In this document: piece after piece, positions 44,219 to 55,700 of the stretch
Layout of the letters: every line of letters starts with the position of its first letter
Position numbering within the stretch: position 1 is the stretch's first letter
From: Flavobacterium sp. LC2016-12
GTDB lineage: Bacteria > Bacteroidota > Bacteroidia > Flavobacteriales > Flavobacteriaceae
NCBI RefSeq assembly: GCF_015351595.1
Contig: NZ_JADKPT010000007.1
Location: forward strand, 176,920-240,919
Reading direction: 5' to 3'
DNA length: 64,000 bases
Program-made: the position numbers and the translations under genes
The notes under the pieces: model-generated
Seen by the model: only the letters and a program-made list of their open reading frames with translations
Told to the model about the DNA's origin: nothing
Database searches by the model: none

Positions 44219-44229
44219 GAAACTCTAAG

Positions 44230-44258
44230 CCCTTAACAAAGTTAAGGGTTTTGTCTTT
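44230..44258 (+). terminator. Terminator after the tRNA-Ser fragment
   Basis: CCCTTAAC (44230-44237) pairs with GTTAAGGG (44241-44248), followed by TTTTGTCTTTTT. The stem is the same as the core of the terminator after intact tRNA-Ser copy 1. The stretch 44259-44502 shows no gene. Confidence 0.8.
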
Positions 44259-44502
44259 TTATAACTTATCGAATTGCATTCCAAGGGAATCCTTTTAAAA
44301 GGTAACGGATCAAGTTTACAATTTCTAAAAAGCAAAAAAATTATGCACAATCAGACGAGCAAGCATAGCTTTTCATAACAATACTTCGAAGGACGGTGTT
44401 TCGAGTTTCTTTAGGTTTTTAAATATTGGTTTATTACCAAATCAATTCAGTTTTCAGGGATTTAAAAAAGTTTCCCCTTACGGAATTGCCCCAACAATTT
44501 CT

Positions 44503-45201
44503 TTAACAAATCAACAATAACCGATATTCGCCTTCATTTTCTAATGGCGCTCTATGAATACATGGTAATACTTGTTGTTTTGGGTGATCGACGGCCAGTC
44601 GCCAAAGATGCCCTAAACCTAAATTAATAGGTTCTACATCTGCATGTGCCTGATAATGCAAATCAAAGTAATTTTCCTTCAAAAAGTTTTCGAATTCTTG
44701 TTCTGTTCCATTATGCAGTTCTTTTAGCTTTGCCCGGATTTCTGGAATTAATATCTTTTGCTCCGCCTGCGAATTAGAAATAATATCACTTGCCGCTCCG
44801 TGATAGGTACATAAAAAAGTATCTGTTGCAATAGGCGAACGGTCAACATGAAAAGAATATACATCAGTGGATATGAAATCAAATTCATCATCACGCTCAT
44901 AACACTTTAGTAAATTAAGAGAGGGTGAAGCACCAAAATCAGCTAGTAATTGTATATCGTTTAAGATTATATCCCTCGCTATATTTCCTTTTTCGGATAG
45001 TTGGAGTGCGATTAGATCTTCAGGATAAACTTCCGTTATATTTTCCTTTATATACAGTTTGCCTACGATCTCGTTAAAATCACCATCTAAATCTCTGTAC
45101 CAGCATAGCGCATTTATTTCTCCCCTGAAATCGGTATTCACAAGGTCAGAAAAAGTAGACACCGAGCTAATTTGGCTACTGACAGAAAATATAGTACTCA
45201 T
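44503..45201 (-). CDS. DUF1826-like protein
   Basis: This 232-residue protein has no signal peptide. FHVDRSPIATDTFLCTYHGAA corresponds to the FHxDxxPxRLxxTYxGPGTE stretch that I associate with DUF1826, and LPCIHRAPLENEGEYRLLL to the HRSPP...RLLLxLD ending. Its function is not established; the family is often found near zinc-related genes, and the His, Asp and Cys residues in these motifs could bind metal. It stands alone on the minus strand just outside the island, with 263 nt to the next gene. Confidence 0.65.
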   Translation of the reverse strand: MSTIFSVSSQISSVSTFSDLVNTDFRGEINALCWYRDLDGDFNEIVGKLYIKENITEVYPEDLIALQLSEKGNIARDIILNDIQLLADFGASPSLNLLKCYERDDEFDFISTDVYSFHVDRSPIATDTFLCTYHGAASDIISNSQAEQKILIPEIRAKLKELHNGTEQEFENFLKENYFDLHYQAHADVEPINLGLGHLWRLAVDHPKQQVLPCIHRAPLENEGEYRLLLIC

Positions 45202-45382
45202 TGTATAATATTAAGAGACAAGTTAATTAATGTATTACAAAAATATATAATAGTACCCAGTTACGGCATTTTTATGACTTTAAACTTTTGGAGTTGCTTC
45301 CTTTTCTGTCATAAAAAGGCTAAGGTGTTTTTTTGTATTTATAACAAAATTTATGATCTAATCACAGAACCAATATGGATCA

Positions 45383-45411
45383 TAAAAAAACCTTATTCTT
45401 TTTTGAATAAG
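45383..45411 (-). terminator. Rho-independent terminator of the outer-membrane protein gene
   Basis: Read on the minus strand, CTTATTC (45411-45405) pairs with GAATAAG (45398-45392), followed by a run of T opposite 45383-45390. It lies 54 nt after the stop of the gene at 45465-46019. Confidence 0.75.
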
Positions 45412-45464
45412 TTTTTTTTTAGTTTAAATATTTACATTTTTTTAAGCGATGAGATTATTATGAT

Positions 45465-46019
45465 TTAGAAAAAGAAGTAACCAACAGATAATTGAAGTAC
45501 GCCATTTTTATTTTTAACGAAATAACCCTCGACATTATTAATATCCGTTAATCCCACATTATATCGTACACCGAAATTAACTCCGTTGTCAAGTTTATAA
45601 CCTAAGCCAAAATTAACACCAAAATCAACAGTATTAAAGGAATCTTTTACATCTATCTTTTCATTTTTAGCAGCAAGTAAAAAACCTATTTGTGGTCCGG
45701 CTTCAACACTCAAGCCTTTAGTTACATAGTATTTCCCCATTAAAGGAACATTCAGATAACTTAAAGCGATTGTATTATCATTAAAACTATAACCCTGCCC
45801 GGAATACATTATTTCAGGTTGAAAAGAAAATTTGTCTGAAATGGGAATTTCTGATAAAACACCAAAATTAAAAGATGTTACCATATCAATGTCTTCGGTA
45901 TTATCTCCGTTAATAGTTGCAAAGTTTAAACCTCCTTTAGCACCAAATTTAATCTCTTGGGCAGTAACATTTGCAAATCCTAAAACTGTAACAACAGCTA
46001 TTAATAAAATTTTTTTCAT
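45465..46019 (-). CDS. Outer-membrane beta-barrel (porin-family) protein
   Basis: This 184-residue protein has a signal peptide (residues 1-20, FANVTAQ). An eight-stranded OmpA/PorT-like barrel follows: alternating strands such as IKFGAKGGLNFATING, FSFQPEIMYSGQGYSF and GVNFGVRYNVGLTDI, ending in aromatic VGYFFF as required for BAM insertion. The function of these small barrels is unknown. Its upstream region is a near copy of that of the gene at 46391-46930, which suggests common regulation. Confidence 0.9.
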   Translation of the reverse strand: MKKILLIAVVTVLGFANVTAQEIKFGAKGGLNFATINGDNTEDIDMVTSFNFGVLSEIPISDKFSFQPEIMYSGQGYSFNDNTIALSYLNVPLMGKYYVTKGLSVEAGPQIGFLLAAKNEKIDVKDSFNTVDFGVNFGLGYKLDNGVNFGVRYNVGLTDINNVEGYFVKNKNGVLQLSVGYFFF

Positions 46020-46206
46020 AAAAAGTGATTTGAATTATTTGAATCCAAAATTCGTTTAAGAAAAACTACAAAAGGTCTCAAAAGCTTAAAATTGTATAAA
46101 TCGGTACCTATTTATTGGTGTTTTTATATTAGTTCAGTGTCTGTCAATCACTTTTTTAAAGGTTTTATAAAAAATTATTTTTGAAGTAAACCCACATTCT
46201 AATCCG
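46020..46206. repeat. Duplicated upstream region plus AraC gene tail (copy of 46931-47124)
   Basis: The segment matches 46931-47124 along its length: the leader (GATTTGAATTATTT, CCAAAATTC, AAAGGTCTCAAAAGCTT) and the 3' end of the regulator gene. It includes the pseudogene tail listed next. Confidence 0.8.
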
Positions 46207-46225
46207 TCGAATGGTGCAATGTTCC
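46109..46225 (-). pseudogene. Duplicated C-terminal fragment of the AraC-type regulator
   Basis: The minus strand encodes GLECGFTSKIIFYKTFKKVI, matching GLESGFTSKATFYKAFKKHT of the intact regulator, then an early stop. The old stop position (NTNK, TAG at 46109-46111) is still visible. No start or helix-turn-helix remains, so this is a leftover of a tandem duplication. Confidence 0.75.
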
Positions 46226-46255
46226 GTTGAATTTGTTTGAGGGGTATTTATCCAA

Positions 46256-46286
46256 AATAAAAAAGCTTCAGATTTCTCCGAAGCTT
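46256..46286 (-). terminator. Rho-independent terminator
   Basis: Read on the minus strand, AAGCTTC (46286-46280) pairs with GAAGCTT (46269-46263), followed by TTTTTATTTT. It lies about 100 nt after the gene at 46391-46930. Confidence 0.8.
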
Positions 46287-46390
46287 TATCTTAGTAGCGG
46301 AAAGCATTAAAATAGCTAACCACTTTATGCCTGATTTTTATAATGTTGTAGTAAGAATTCGATTTTTTTTTGATTGAATAATAAGTTCTG

Positions 46391-46930
46391 CTAAAATCGA
46401 TATCCGGCACTTAGTCCAAATTTTGTAACAATAGTATGATCGGTTTTATCTGCATTGATTAATATACCGCCATAACCAACATTTGCTTCAAAAAGGAATC
46501 CGCTTTTACTGACCCATTTCCAGCCTCCGCCGGCACCGAGAGCAAAATTAATAACGTCAGGATTTTCGGTATATATTGAATGATCTTCTGAAGCGTATAT
46601 TTTTTTGCCATCTGTTGAAGCCAGCATTAAAAATCCTTCAACAAACCAGCCTGATGCGTATTTTTCACCAAAATATCTTCTGTAATACGGAGATATTGAA
46701 TAATTCAAATCTTTTTCACTCTTTGTATTGTCAAACACATAATAAAAAGAAAGCCCTAATGACGAATTATGATTTAAATGCCTTTCGTAACCAACCTGAA
46801 AAGATTGCCATAAGGGAGCAATTGCATTTAACTTAATTTCATTATTTTTCTGATAAGGATCAGTTTCATTTTGAGCATTGACAGAATAAAAAGTAAACAA
46901 AATGATGAGTAGTAAAAAGGTTTTTCTCAT
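46391..46930 (-). CDS. DUF3575-like outer-membrane barrel protein
   Basis: This 179-residue protein has a signal peptide (residues 1-19, YSVNAQ). It is a beta-barrel, with NEIKLNAIAPLWQSFQVGYERHLN as the opening strands, a DUF3575-type pattern, and TKFGLSAGYRF as the closing aromatic strand. It is not an obvious homologue of the neighbouring barrel at 45465-46019, although their upstream regions are duplicates. It lies directly downstream of the AraC-type regulator gene in the same direction, with 95 nt between. The cargo or ligand is unknown. Confidence 0.85.
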   Translation of the reverse strand: MRKTFLLLIILFTFYSVNAQNETDPYQKNNEIKLNAIAPLWQSFQVGYERHLNHNSSLGLSFYYVFDNTKSEKDLNYSISPYYRRYFGEKYASGWFVEGFLMLASTDGKKIYASEDHSIYTENPDVINFALGAGGGWKWVSKSGFLFEANVGYGGILINADKTDHTIVTKFGLSAGYRF

Positions 46931-47025
46931 AAAAAATGATTTGAATTATTTAAATCCAAAATTCATGTAAGAAAAATTAGAAAAGGTCTCAAAAGCTTAA
47001 AAATCGATAAATTAATACTTATTTA

Positions 47026-48162
47026 TTATTTACTGGTGTTTTTATACTCATTAGGTGTCTGTCCTGTATGTTTTTTAAAGGCTTTGTAAAAAGTTGCTTT
47101 TGAAGTAAACCCAGATTCTAGTCCCATCGCGAGCAAATTATAGTTATCATATTCAGAATTTAAGATCATTCCCTTAACAGCTTCAACCCGGTATTGATTA
47201 ATGTAATTGGCAAAATTGTCTCCTGTTATAATGTTTATAATTTGCGACACATATCCTGCGCTTATACCTAGTTTTTCTGCAACCTTTTCTCTGTTTAAGT
47301 CACTGTCAGTATAAATGTGCTGCTCTTTGCAAAGAAGTTCCAGTTTTTGAAAATAAAGATTGTCTGCCGTTATAGATTCCCTATATTCTTGTAACGTACT
47401 ATTGTCTACAATTTGAAGATTGCTATATGAAAGAGTTAAATCTGTATTTAGAAAATTATAAACAGCATCCTTGTTTTTGGCAAGTTTGTATTTGTAAATG
47501 CCTATATAAGCTGTCCAGTGAATTATGAATGTTGCAGATAAAGCCAGAATGCTCATAGCAGAAGAAATGTCATATTGAAGAAATAAGCCAGCTAGAGCGG
47601 TAATAAGAAAAGCGAATACCAATGAAGAAACAATTGTCAATAAGGTAATTATCCATTTTTTTTCCTGTGAATCTTTTAAATGCCTTATCATAAAATAAGA
47701 GTAAATAAGCAGGAATGGAATGAAGGTAACGGCTAAAGCAAGATGTATCAAACCAAGTATTTCGATGAGACCAATGCCTGAATCAGAAATAGTATAAATT
47801 CCTGCAACATGATCAAGATCTTGTACAATATTAAGAACAGCGGAATAGGCAAATGGAATAAAATACAAATACAATTTTTGTTTGCTTTTTACCATATCAT
47901 CAATCCGGTTTATGACAAACAGGAATATGAAAGCAGGAATTAGAAATACCCACTCGATGTGATCAATAAACCGAAGAAAAGGATATGGAGTAAAGGCGTT
48001 TTCAATTTCAAAAACATGATTCAGTAAAATAATTGAAAGTGTAAATAGTAGGTATGCCAGATATTTATTTGAACTACTATTGAATAAAGAAGACTTTAAA
48101 ATAATTAAGCCTAAGACTATTCCCTGAAAAACCGCAATATTTAAAAGTGTTGTATATATCAA
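47026..48162 (-). CDS. Membrane-bound AraC-family transcription regulator
   Basis: This 378-residue protein has seven hydrophobic helices over residues 1-225 and a cytosolic AraC/XylS-type double helix-turn-helix at about 280-375. The DNA-binding part reads LNREKVAEKLGISAGYVSQI and SGFTSKATFYKAFKKHTGQTPNEYK. Such proteins sense a membrane or periplasmic signal and bind DNA directly. Probable targets are the two barrel genes downstream, whose leaders are near-identical. A truncated copy of its C-terminus lies between those genes. Confidence 0.92.
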   Translation of the reverse strand: MIYTTLLNIAVFQGIVLGLIILKSSLFNSSSNKYLAYLLFTLSIILLNHVFEIENAFTPYPFLRFIDHIEWVFLIPAFIFLFVINRIDDMVKSKQKLYLYFIPFAYSAVLNIVQDLDHVAGIYTISDSGIGLIEILGLIHLALAVTFIPFLLIYSYFMIRHLKDSQEKKWIITLLTIVSSLVFAFLITALAGLFLQYDISSAMSILALSATFIIHWTAYIGIYKYKLAKNKDAVYNFLNTDLTLSYSNLQIVDNSTLQEYRESITADNLYFQKLELLCKEQHIYTDSDLNREKVAEKLGISAGYVSQIINIITGDNFANYINQYRVEAVKGMILNSEYDNYNLLAMGLESGFTSKATFYKAFKKHTGQTPNEYKNTSK

Positions 48163-48394
48163 TTTTTTAATATAAGAGTTGTTTTTAAGATTTACTTTGG
48201 GATATAACGATAATCAGCTGTTTTTAAAACATAGCTTATTTCATACTAATTTACAAGGCGAATTTATATTAATGCTGATGACTTTCTTAGGGGATTAAGA
48301 AATGATTAACTAAAATGATTAATTAATTTTATAAAAAAAATAATGGAGTTGGTTGCTTTTGCGACAACAGTTTACAGGGTTGTTCATCAATTTT

Positions 48395-48434
48395 AAAAAA
48401 AATACCCCCAAATAGTCTTTAGCTTTTTGGGGGT
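48395..48434 (-). terminator. Rho-independent terminator of the PorV-like gene
   Basis: Read on the minus strand, TACCCCCAAAA pairs with TTTGGGGGTA around a loop of about 12 nt, followed by TTTTTTTT. It ends the gene at 48504-49661. Confidence 0.85.
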
Positions 48435-48503
48435 AATTCATTATATGAATCTCTTTAGAGATTCTATGTTATAATTTCAAATAAGAAGAAAAAAACAATT
48501 GCT

Positions 48504-49661
48504 TTAATTATTTGCGCTTTTTTCCTTTTCTTCTATAGGATCTGCAACTTTTTCATCGATGTTAAAAGATAGTGAAAATCGCATTACATTATCTAATGGA
48601 CCATTTTGCTTAGATGTAGAGCTTAGATATGAAAAATCAAAATTGGCTTTCTTGTATTTAAATCCAGCGCCAAGAGTAAGGTATTTACGATTTCCCTTTT
48701 CGTTATTTTCATTAAAATATCCTGTTCTAAATGCAAATCTTTTTTGATATGAATATTCCATTCCGAGTGCCCACGTAACTTCTTTAAATTCTTCACTTAA
48801 ACCATCTTGCGCATCGGTAAAAGAACTAAATATTCCCTTTACAAAACTGGCTTCCTGATATTGAACATTCGTTTGATTATCCTGTGGCGACGGAACCAGC
48901 AACTTATTAAACTCTATCGAAGTTGCCAATGTATTATCCTGATCAAAGATAAAGTCAAATCCTCCACCCCATTTCAAATTAGCAGGTAAAAAACTTTCAG
49001 TAGATGCATCTCCATTGTATTTTAATTTCGGGCCAAGATTCGAAACATTAAATCCACCTCTCCAAATACCGTTAAATTTTTTAAAAGCCATTTCCGGTGA
49101 TTGGTAGAATCCTGAAATATCTACAGCAAATGAACTTGCAGCACGAGCATCCGGATCAGCATCCTGAATTTCTAAATTAGAGTGAATATATCTTCCTGCA
49201 ACGGACATCGCGAATGTTTCACTTAATTTTAAGGAATAAGACCCATCAAGCGAAAATTCATTTGGTTTCACAATTTGACCTGGGTCATCTTCATTTTGCT
49301 TGAATACGGTTTCTCCTAGTCCAAAATATCTTAAACTGAATGCATAAGCACTTCTTTCGTTGATTTTATTAAAGAAATTTAAATTTAATAAACCAATATC
49401 GTTCGACAATGATGTCATGTAGGGCGTATAACTCATTCCTATACCTAGTTTACTTTCAGAAAAAGGATATTTCGCGGCATTCCATTGCTGTGAATAAACA
49501 TCTGCTGATGTTGCCACTCCCATATCTCCCATACCAGATGCTCTTGCATCTGCAGAGATTTGCAAAAAAGGAACTCCGGTAACAATAGGCCTGATTTGTT
49601 CTTGTGCGAGTAAATTTCCAACTCCAAAGAGAAGTGAAAATAAAAGAATTATTTTTTTCAT
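48504..49661 (-). CDS. porV: PorV-like type IX secretion outer-membrane protein
   Basis: The protein has 385 residues from the ATG at 49661, which precedes a good signal peptide (MKKIILLFSLLFGVGNLLAQ); an open extension upstream is not plausible. ISADARASGMGDMGVATSADV followed by SQQWNAAKYPF is the PorV/PorQ signature, and the rest is a FadL-like 14-stranded barrel. PorV takes T9SS cargo with type A C-terminal signals from the SprA channel to the attachment complex. It lies 138 nt after the giant T9SS protease gene. porU, the usual porV neighbour in some flavobacteria, is absent, so a PorV paralogue dedicated to this cargo is possible. Confidence 0.82.
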   Translation of the reverse strand: MKKIILLFSLLFGVGNLLAQEQIRPIVTGVPFLQISADARASGMGDMGVATSADVYSQQWNAAKYPFSESKLGIGMSYTPYMTSLSNDIGLLNLNFFNKINERSAYAFSLRYFGLGETVFKQNEDDPGQIVKPNEFSLDGSYSLKLSETFAMSVAGRYIHSNLEIQDADPDARAASSFAVDISGFYQSPEMAFKKFNGIWRGGFNVSNLGPKLKYNGDASTESFLPANLKWGGGFDFIFDQDNTLATSIEFNKLLVPSPQDNQTNVQYQEASFVKGIFSSFTDAQDGLSEEFKEVTWALGMEYSYQKRFAFRTGYFNENNEKGNRKYLTLGAGFKYKKANFDFSYLSSTSKQNGPLDNVMRFSLSFNIDEKVADPIEEKEKSANN

Positions 49662-49799
49662 GTGTATCTGTTGATTATTTTTTTGATTGAAACTACAATA
49701 TGCTTGCGATACAATCCTGATTGTTTGTAATGATGTAGAATCTCTAAAACTTAAGATTGTACCGCTAAGCATTTTTCAATTCATCTTATTTTTACTCCT

Positions 49800-52700
49800 T
49801 TACCTCTTTATAAATTTGAATACTGAAGATGTACCTTCCTTTCCGCTCACATTTAAGAAATAAGCTCCTGGTGGTAACGCACTCAAGTCAAACTGACTAT
49901 AGGTTTGAAGCTGTACATCCGCAACAGTAAACTTGCGAACCGTTGAACCGTTGAAGGCTACTACTTCTACAACAACATCTCCTGCCCAGCGGCTTGTCCA
50001 TTTGATATTTATTGCATTTACAACCGGATTAGGAAATATGTTAAGCTCCATAACTTCTGATTGATTTACAATAACCGTTACACGTTGCTCAACACTAGCT
50101 CCATAAACATCTGTTGCTGTCAATATTAATTCTGTTTCTCCGTTAGAAAGACTTTCAACTGTAAATCCATCCGCAGTCATTACTACTGATGCAACTGAAG
50201 AATCTACCATACTTGCTTGAAAAGTCAACGCATCTCCATCTGGATCTTTGAAGTATTTATCAAAAGTAAAGGCTTCCTGAACAGACAATCTGTTAAATAT
50301 AATTGATTGTGCACCAAGTGCTAAAGGAGCTTTATTATTTACAACTGTAACTTTTATTTGCTGTACAGTACTTAATCCAAAAATGTCTGTCGCTGTCAAG
50401 GTTAATATTGTTTCACCCGCAGTATGTGTTTCAATTACGAATTGACCCAATTCCTGACCTATTGTTACAGATACAATGCTTTCGTTTGCTACGGTTGCAT
50501 TAAATGTCATTTTATCATTATCTGGATCAGTAAAGTAATCAGCAAATTGTCTCACATCAAAATAGTTCAATTTAGAGTACACTAAATCTTCTGCATTAAT
50601 AGCTACTGGAGCTCTATTGGTTTTCAAAACCTTAACTTCTAAAGACATTTCTGTTGCTGCACCAAGTTCATCAGTAGCAGCATAATTCAATGTGTATGTT
50701 CCTGCAGTTTCGTAACCCGGAGCCAATTTTATTGCAATTTCTCCTGCAATCACTTCAAATGTTGCCCATGTTGGCGCATTTGGAGATACAACTGTAATTA
50801 CATTGTTTTCTTTATCGGTCAAGCCAATGTTCACCACGACTTCAGAAGCTTCGTTTACAACAGTAACTTCTACAGGAACATTAGAGAAAACAGGAGCTTC
50901 ATTAATATGTAGGTTAACCGGAATCTGGCCCACTGTATTTACAGGATCATTGGTTCTAACTTTTAAAACCGCATGTTGATCTCCGCGAACTCCATTGGCA
51001 GCTGTAAAGTCTAATTGAACTTCTTTTTTTCCGCCAGGAGCAACTTCTCCACTTGCAATTCCATTCATGGCAACCCAGGCATTTGAAGTATATTTCTCTT
51101 CTCCTGCTCTAACCATCCAGCCGTAACCAGGATATAAATCAGCATCTTGCAAATCATACCAATTACCTTCACCATCAACTAGTGTATATCTACCAGGCGT
51201 GTTTGTAATATTGGCAACTGCACCTTGTACAAAAGGCAATTCATAAGGATAAGTGATTACAACATAAAAATCTTCATTTGGATAAAGTCCTTTAGGCTCT
51301 TTAATAGGTAATGTTACCCACGCTCCCGTTTTTCCACCTTCATAGACATAATCAACAGAACCCTGAGCTATTATTGTTGCTTCTGCAACAGAAGAACCAC
51401 CTGCACGTATTTCATAAGTAAGAGTTCCTGATGGTTTATCCATACCAAACATAAAGGTTTGAAAATGCGACAATGTAAATCCATCTTTCCCAGCATTAAA
51501 TCGCGTTGCTGCTGTGAAAGGTTCTGCACCATCATAACCAAAATGGGTATCTGCAGCCGTGTTTTCTTCGTGAGCTAAAACTCTATTAAAACTAGGATCG
51601 GCGTATGCTACAGTTCCTCCTTTAGGAGCAGGAGAAGATCTTACTATAGAAGATACTTTGGCTGTTTTTGCTTTTTTTACCATTACTTCCGAACGTGAAG
51701 TAACTCCAGTTGCAGCTTTTCTTAAATAGTCAATACTCAATTCATATTTTAAAGTACCACCACCATTGCTATTATCGAAAGTTGCAAATTGTGTATCTGT
51801 GTCTGTCAAATAATTAACCACACTGTTAACTGCCTCACTTTGCACCGCTAAAGCCGGAGGTAATATGACCTCTGCTTTTATTGGAAGTTTCATTTGTGCT
51901 ACTGTTGCATTGCTTTCAATTACAACATTATCACTTACAGAACCAGCTGCCGTTGGAGCATACGTAATTCTGAATTTAGAATTTTCGCCTGGTAATATTG
52001 AAGGGTAATTCCCAGCAAGGTCATTTATATTTGCCCAGCTCCAGTAACCTCCACCAAACCAATCTTCAAAAAATGCATAGGTTTCAACTGTATATTCAGT
52101 AGAACCACTTTCTATAGAAATATTAGATATAGTAAGTTTTTCAGCACCTGTATTTTGAACTAAAAATTCTTTAGTATAGCTCGCAGCAGTATTAACCATT
52201 ATTTCGCCATAATTTATTTCTTCTATATTTGAAGTAATAATTGGTGCTCCAGTAACAGTTAAGTTAATTGGTTTTTCAAGCCATTCCTTGCCTGGAACAT
52301 TAGTGCGTAATTTAAATTTAGATGAATATTCTCCACTATATATATTACGAGCGTCAATATCAATCTGAGCATTTAAAGTAGTTCCTGCCGGAATTACTAG
52401 TTTTTCTGCTGGGTTAATTACATAAGCTAGACCTGTTCCGTGATTTACATTTGCATAATTTGATATGGCTACAAAATCGGAATGATCACCATTTTGAAGT
52501 CCAATAGCAGTAAGATTAGTAGTTTGATCTAAAGTTCCATTTACTTTATATTGAAACTTCATCGTTCCATTTTTGTAAAAGATAACTTCAGCTGAAGTTG
52601 GATCTCCCAATCCTCCAAAGAAATTTGAAAAATACTCCCATGAAATAATAATCTTTTCAGCATCGCTGTAATAGAAAACACCTACTTCATCTGCCGGATA

Positions 52701-55700
52701 TGTTGTTGTATCAAATGCACCAAACGTCCAATATGGAGCGATAAGAGTTTTAAACAAATCTGTCGGAATCATATCATTCATTGCAGCACTAGCATCTGGT
52801 GTATCAAATGTTAACAATCCGGTAGTCCCAATTTGAATATCCGTATAATCTTTTCCATAAAAATTAATTGGCCAAGGCAACGTCATTTTATGCCAATATT
52901 GTTCAGCATCAAATATATCATCAGCTAACGGAAGCTGAGTTCCTGTTTTACGGATATCAATCCATTGATAGTTTGTTCCGTCATTAAACATTTCATAATT
53001 ATAAGTATAATTCGGAATAGTCGATGAAGTAGTTACTGGTACTGATGCAGTAAGCCAATTTGTGCCCGTTGCTACTACTTCAAGATCAGCTATACCTGTA
53101 TTTTCTATTTTTAAAGGAAATTTGGCAGTTTGACCGTGTTGTAAAGTCGTGGTTAGTGGATCTAAATCCGTAACATTAATCCCAGGAGGATCTAATACTT
53201 TTCCAGAAAGTGTAATAGTATAAGTTTCTCCTTTACTATCTGTAATACGTAGTACATCTGCTAAATCAGCAACAACGTCTGTCGGCATAGTGACTTCGTA
53301 TACTTTACTAAGTCCAGGCGCAATTGTTGCAGTTGTTTCTCCTGTTACCTGAAACTTATTATTGTCTAAAGCAAAACCTGTTAAAGTTACAGCTGCTGTA
53401 CCATTATTTTTAATGCTGAATTTTCTTAATGCAATAGCACCTTGAAATACATCGCCATAATTAATCTCTGTGTGAGACACAGCCAATTCAGCTTTACCAC
53501 CACTTGTGATATTAATCTGAATTAAAGGATTTATTTGTGCATTTAATGGATCTGTAGATACAATATTCAAATATCTGTTGATGGTCCCTTCGTGCAAAGC
53601 AGCCGTTTCCATAACAACATCCATTTTAGCCGATTCCCCAGGCAATAAAATTCCGCCAGCATTACTGATAGATGTAATCATGTTTGGACCAGGATAATCA
53701 AAACCTAAAGCCAATCCACTATAAATTTTTGTTGGATGCGAATAATTGTTAATTAAAATACCATCAGTCTGTGCATAATCTTCGATCAAGATATTTAAGT
53801 AAGCAATATCTTGCTCAGAAAGAGTAATATTGTCGTAATAAAAACGAATATTACCATCTGCAAATAAAACCATTTGCGCAGTTAGTGTTCCAGAATATCC
53901 ATCAGAAAGATTGGTATATTGAACAATCACTTTATCTGGGTCTACTTTATAATAAACAGCACCTCCAGCAGCCAATTCAACAAAAGTTCCTAAAGGAGAA
54001 ATATATCCTTTTGGCGAATAAGGCGCACCATCTAAATCCGGAGCATTTACTGGTCTAACGGAATCATCAAATGTTGTAAAACCTCTATAACTGATAAAAA
54101 GTTTTTTCATTTTTTCAGCATAGTAAGGAAAATCAAATCCCATTTCAACAGGATAATACCTGTCAGCCTCTGCCTTGAAATAATTTGTGATATCAGTTCC
54201 CGATCCAGAAATATCTTGATATTCATAAGTTAATGGAGTCGTTTCTGAAGCATAATTTGTACGGTATTTATATCCGTATTTATGGTAACCGCCTTCCCAA
54301 GTATCGCTTGTTCCAGATTGATCATAAGTTGGAATAAAGTATTTCAATGCCGCCTGACCTTCGTTTTTAACGGTAACCGAAGCCGTAACCTGATCTCCTA
54401 ATGCAACATTATCAATTAATTGCGTCATTGGTTCAACTACAATTTTTGCAGGTTCAGAACTAACTCCGAATAAAATAACTCTTAATGTTTTAGCACTGCT
54501 AGTTGAACTCAACGTTAAAAATCCATTATCGTTTCCAATAGCATTTGGTGTATATTTTACTTTCAACAGCACTTCACTATCTGCAGCAATTTGATATGGA
54601 GCTGAACTGATAAGCTCAAAATTTGGATTAGAGATATTTACAGCAATATCATTGAAATTACCTAGTCCTATGTTTTTTACTGCGAATTCCATTTCTTTAG
54701 AAGTCCCTTTAAAAACACTTGCAAAGTCCAGTTTTTCAACCGATTTAAGAGCTGCCTGCTGACCAGACACATTAACAGTTACCGGAACTCTTAACTCTCT
54801 ATTGGTTCCATCATTAGATTTTAAAATAGCATTTGCATGATAAGTACCATTTATCAAATTTGATGCATCTGCTGAAAGATTTGCTTTTTGCGTAGTATTT
54901 CCGTTTAATTCTCCACTTGTAGGATCTAAAGACAAATATTCTCCTAAGTATTTATTTTGGCTACTCGCAATGCTGAACCAGGCAAAATCATTACTATCAA
55001 GAGCTACACTTAGAGGTCCCCAAGTTTGTCCAACATCAAACGATATGAAGCAATTATCAGATCCTTCTGCCGCAGTTTCATAACCAATAGCTAAAGGATA
55101 TAGATTTCCTGCAGGAACATGCATCACCACCCAAAAAGTTTCTCCCTGCTGAAAATACAATTGTTCGTCTAATTTCAAATAAACAGAACTTTGACCGGCA
55201 CTCCACGGTGTATATTCCTGCGCATAAATCAGATTTTCTTTCTTAAGTTGAGTTCCTTTATAAACTTCAAAAACCACAGGTCCTAATGCCGGATCAACTT
55301 GTAAGTAAGTCACAATTTGTGTCAGGTTGAAACCATCCGTTTCGCTGACAACATATTTTGTAGCAGCGGAGTTTGGTATACTAACATCCGTATCTCCAAT
55401 AAGATCTGTAGGCCAATCACAATAACCTTTATCCTGCGGAGTAAATTCAGATGCTTTAGCAGTTGCATCTTTAGATGATGCAGCAGCATGCAACTTTTTT
55501 CTACCTACTTTACCTGCAGCTACCGTTTTTGTTGCTTTCGCAGAAGGATATTTTATATTTTTTGCAGAGTATGAAAGCGAGGTTTCTTTATGACGAGCTG
55601 AAAACTCCCATCTCAATACACCTTCTCCATTGTTTAAGATTGTCATTTCATGAGCCCCTTTAAAAGAAGTACTGGCATCAACATCAATTACGATGTCTTT

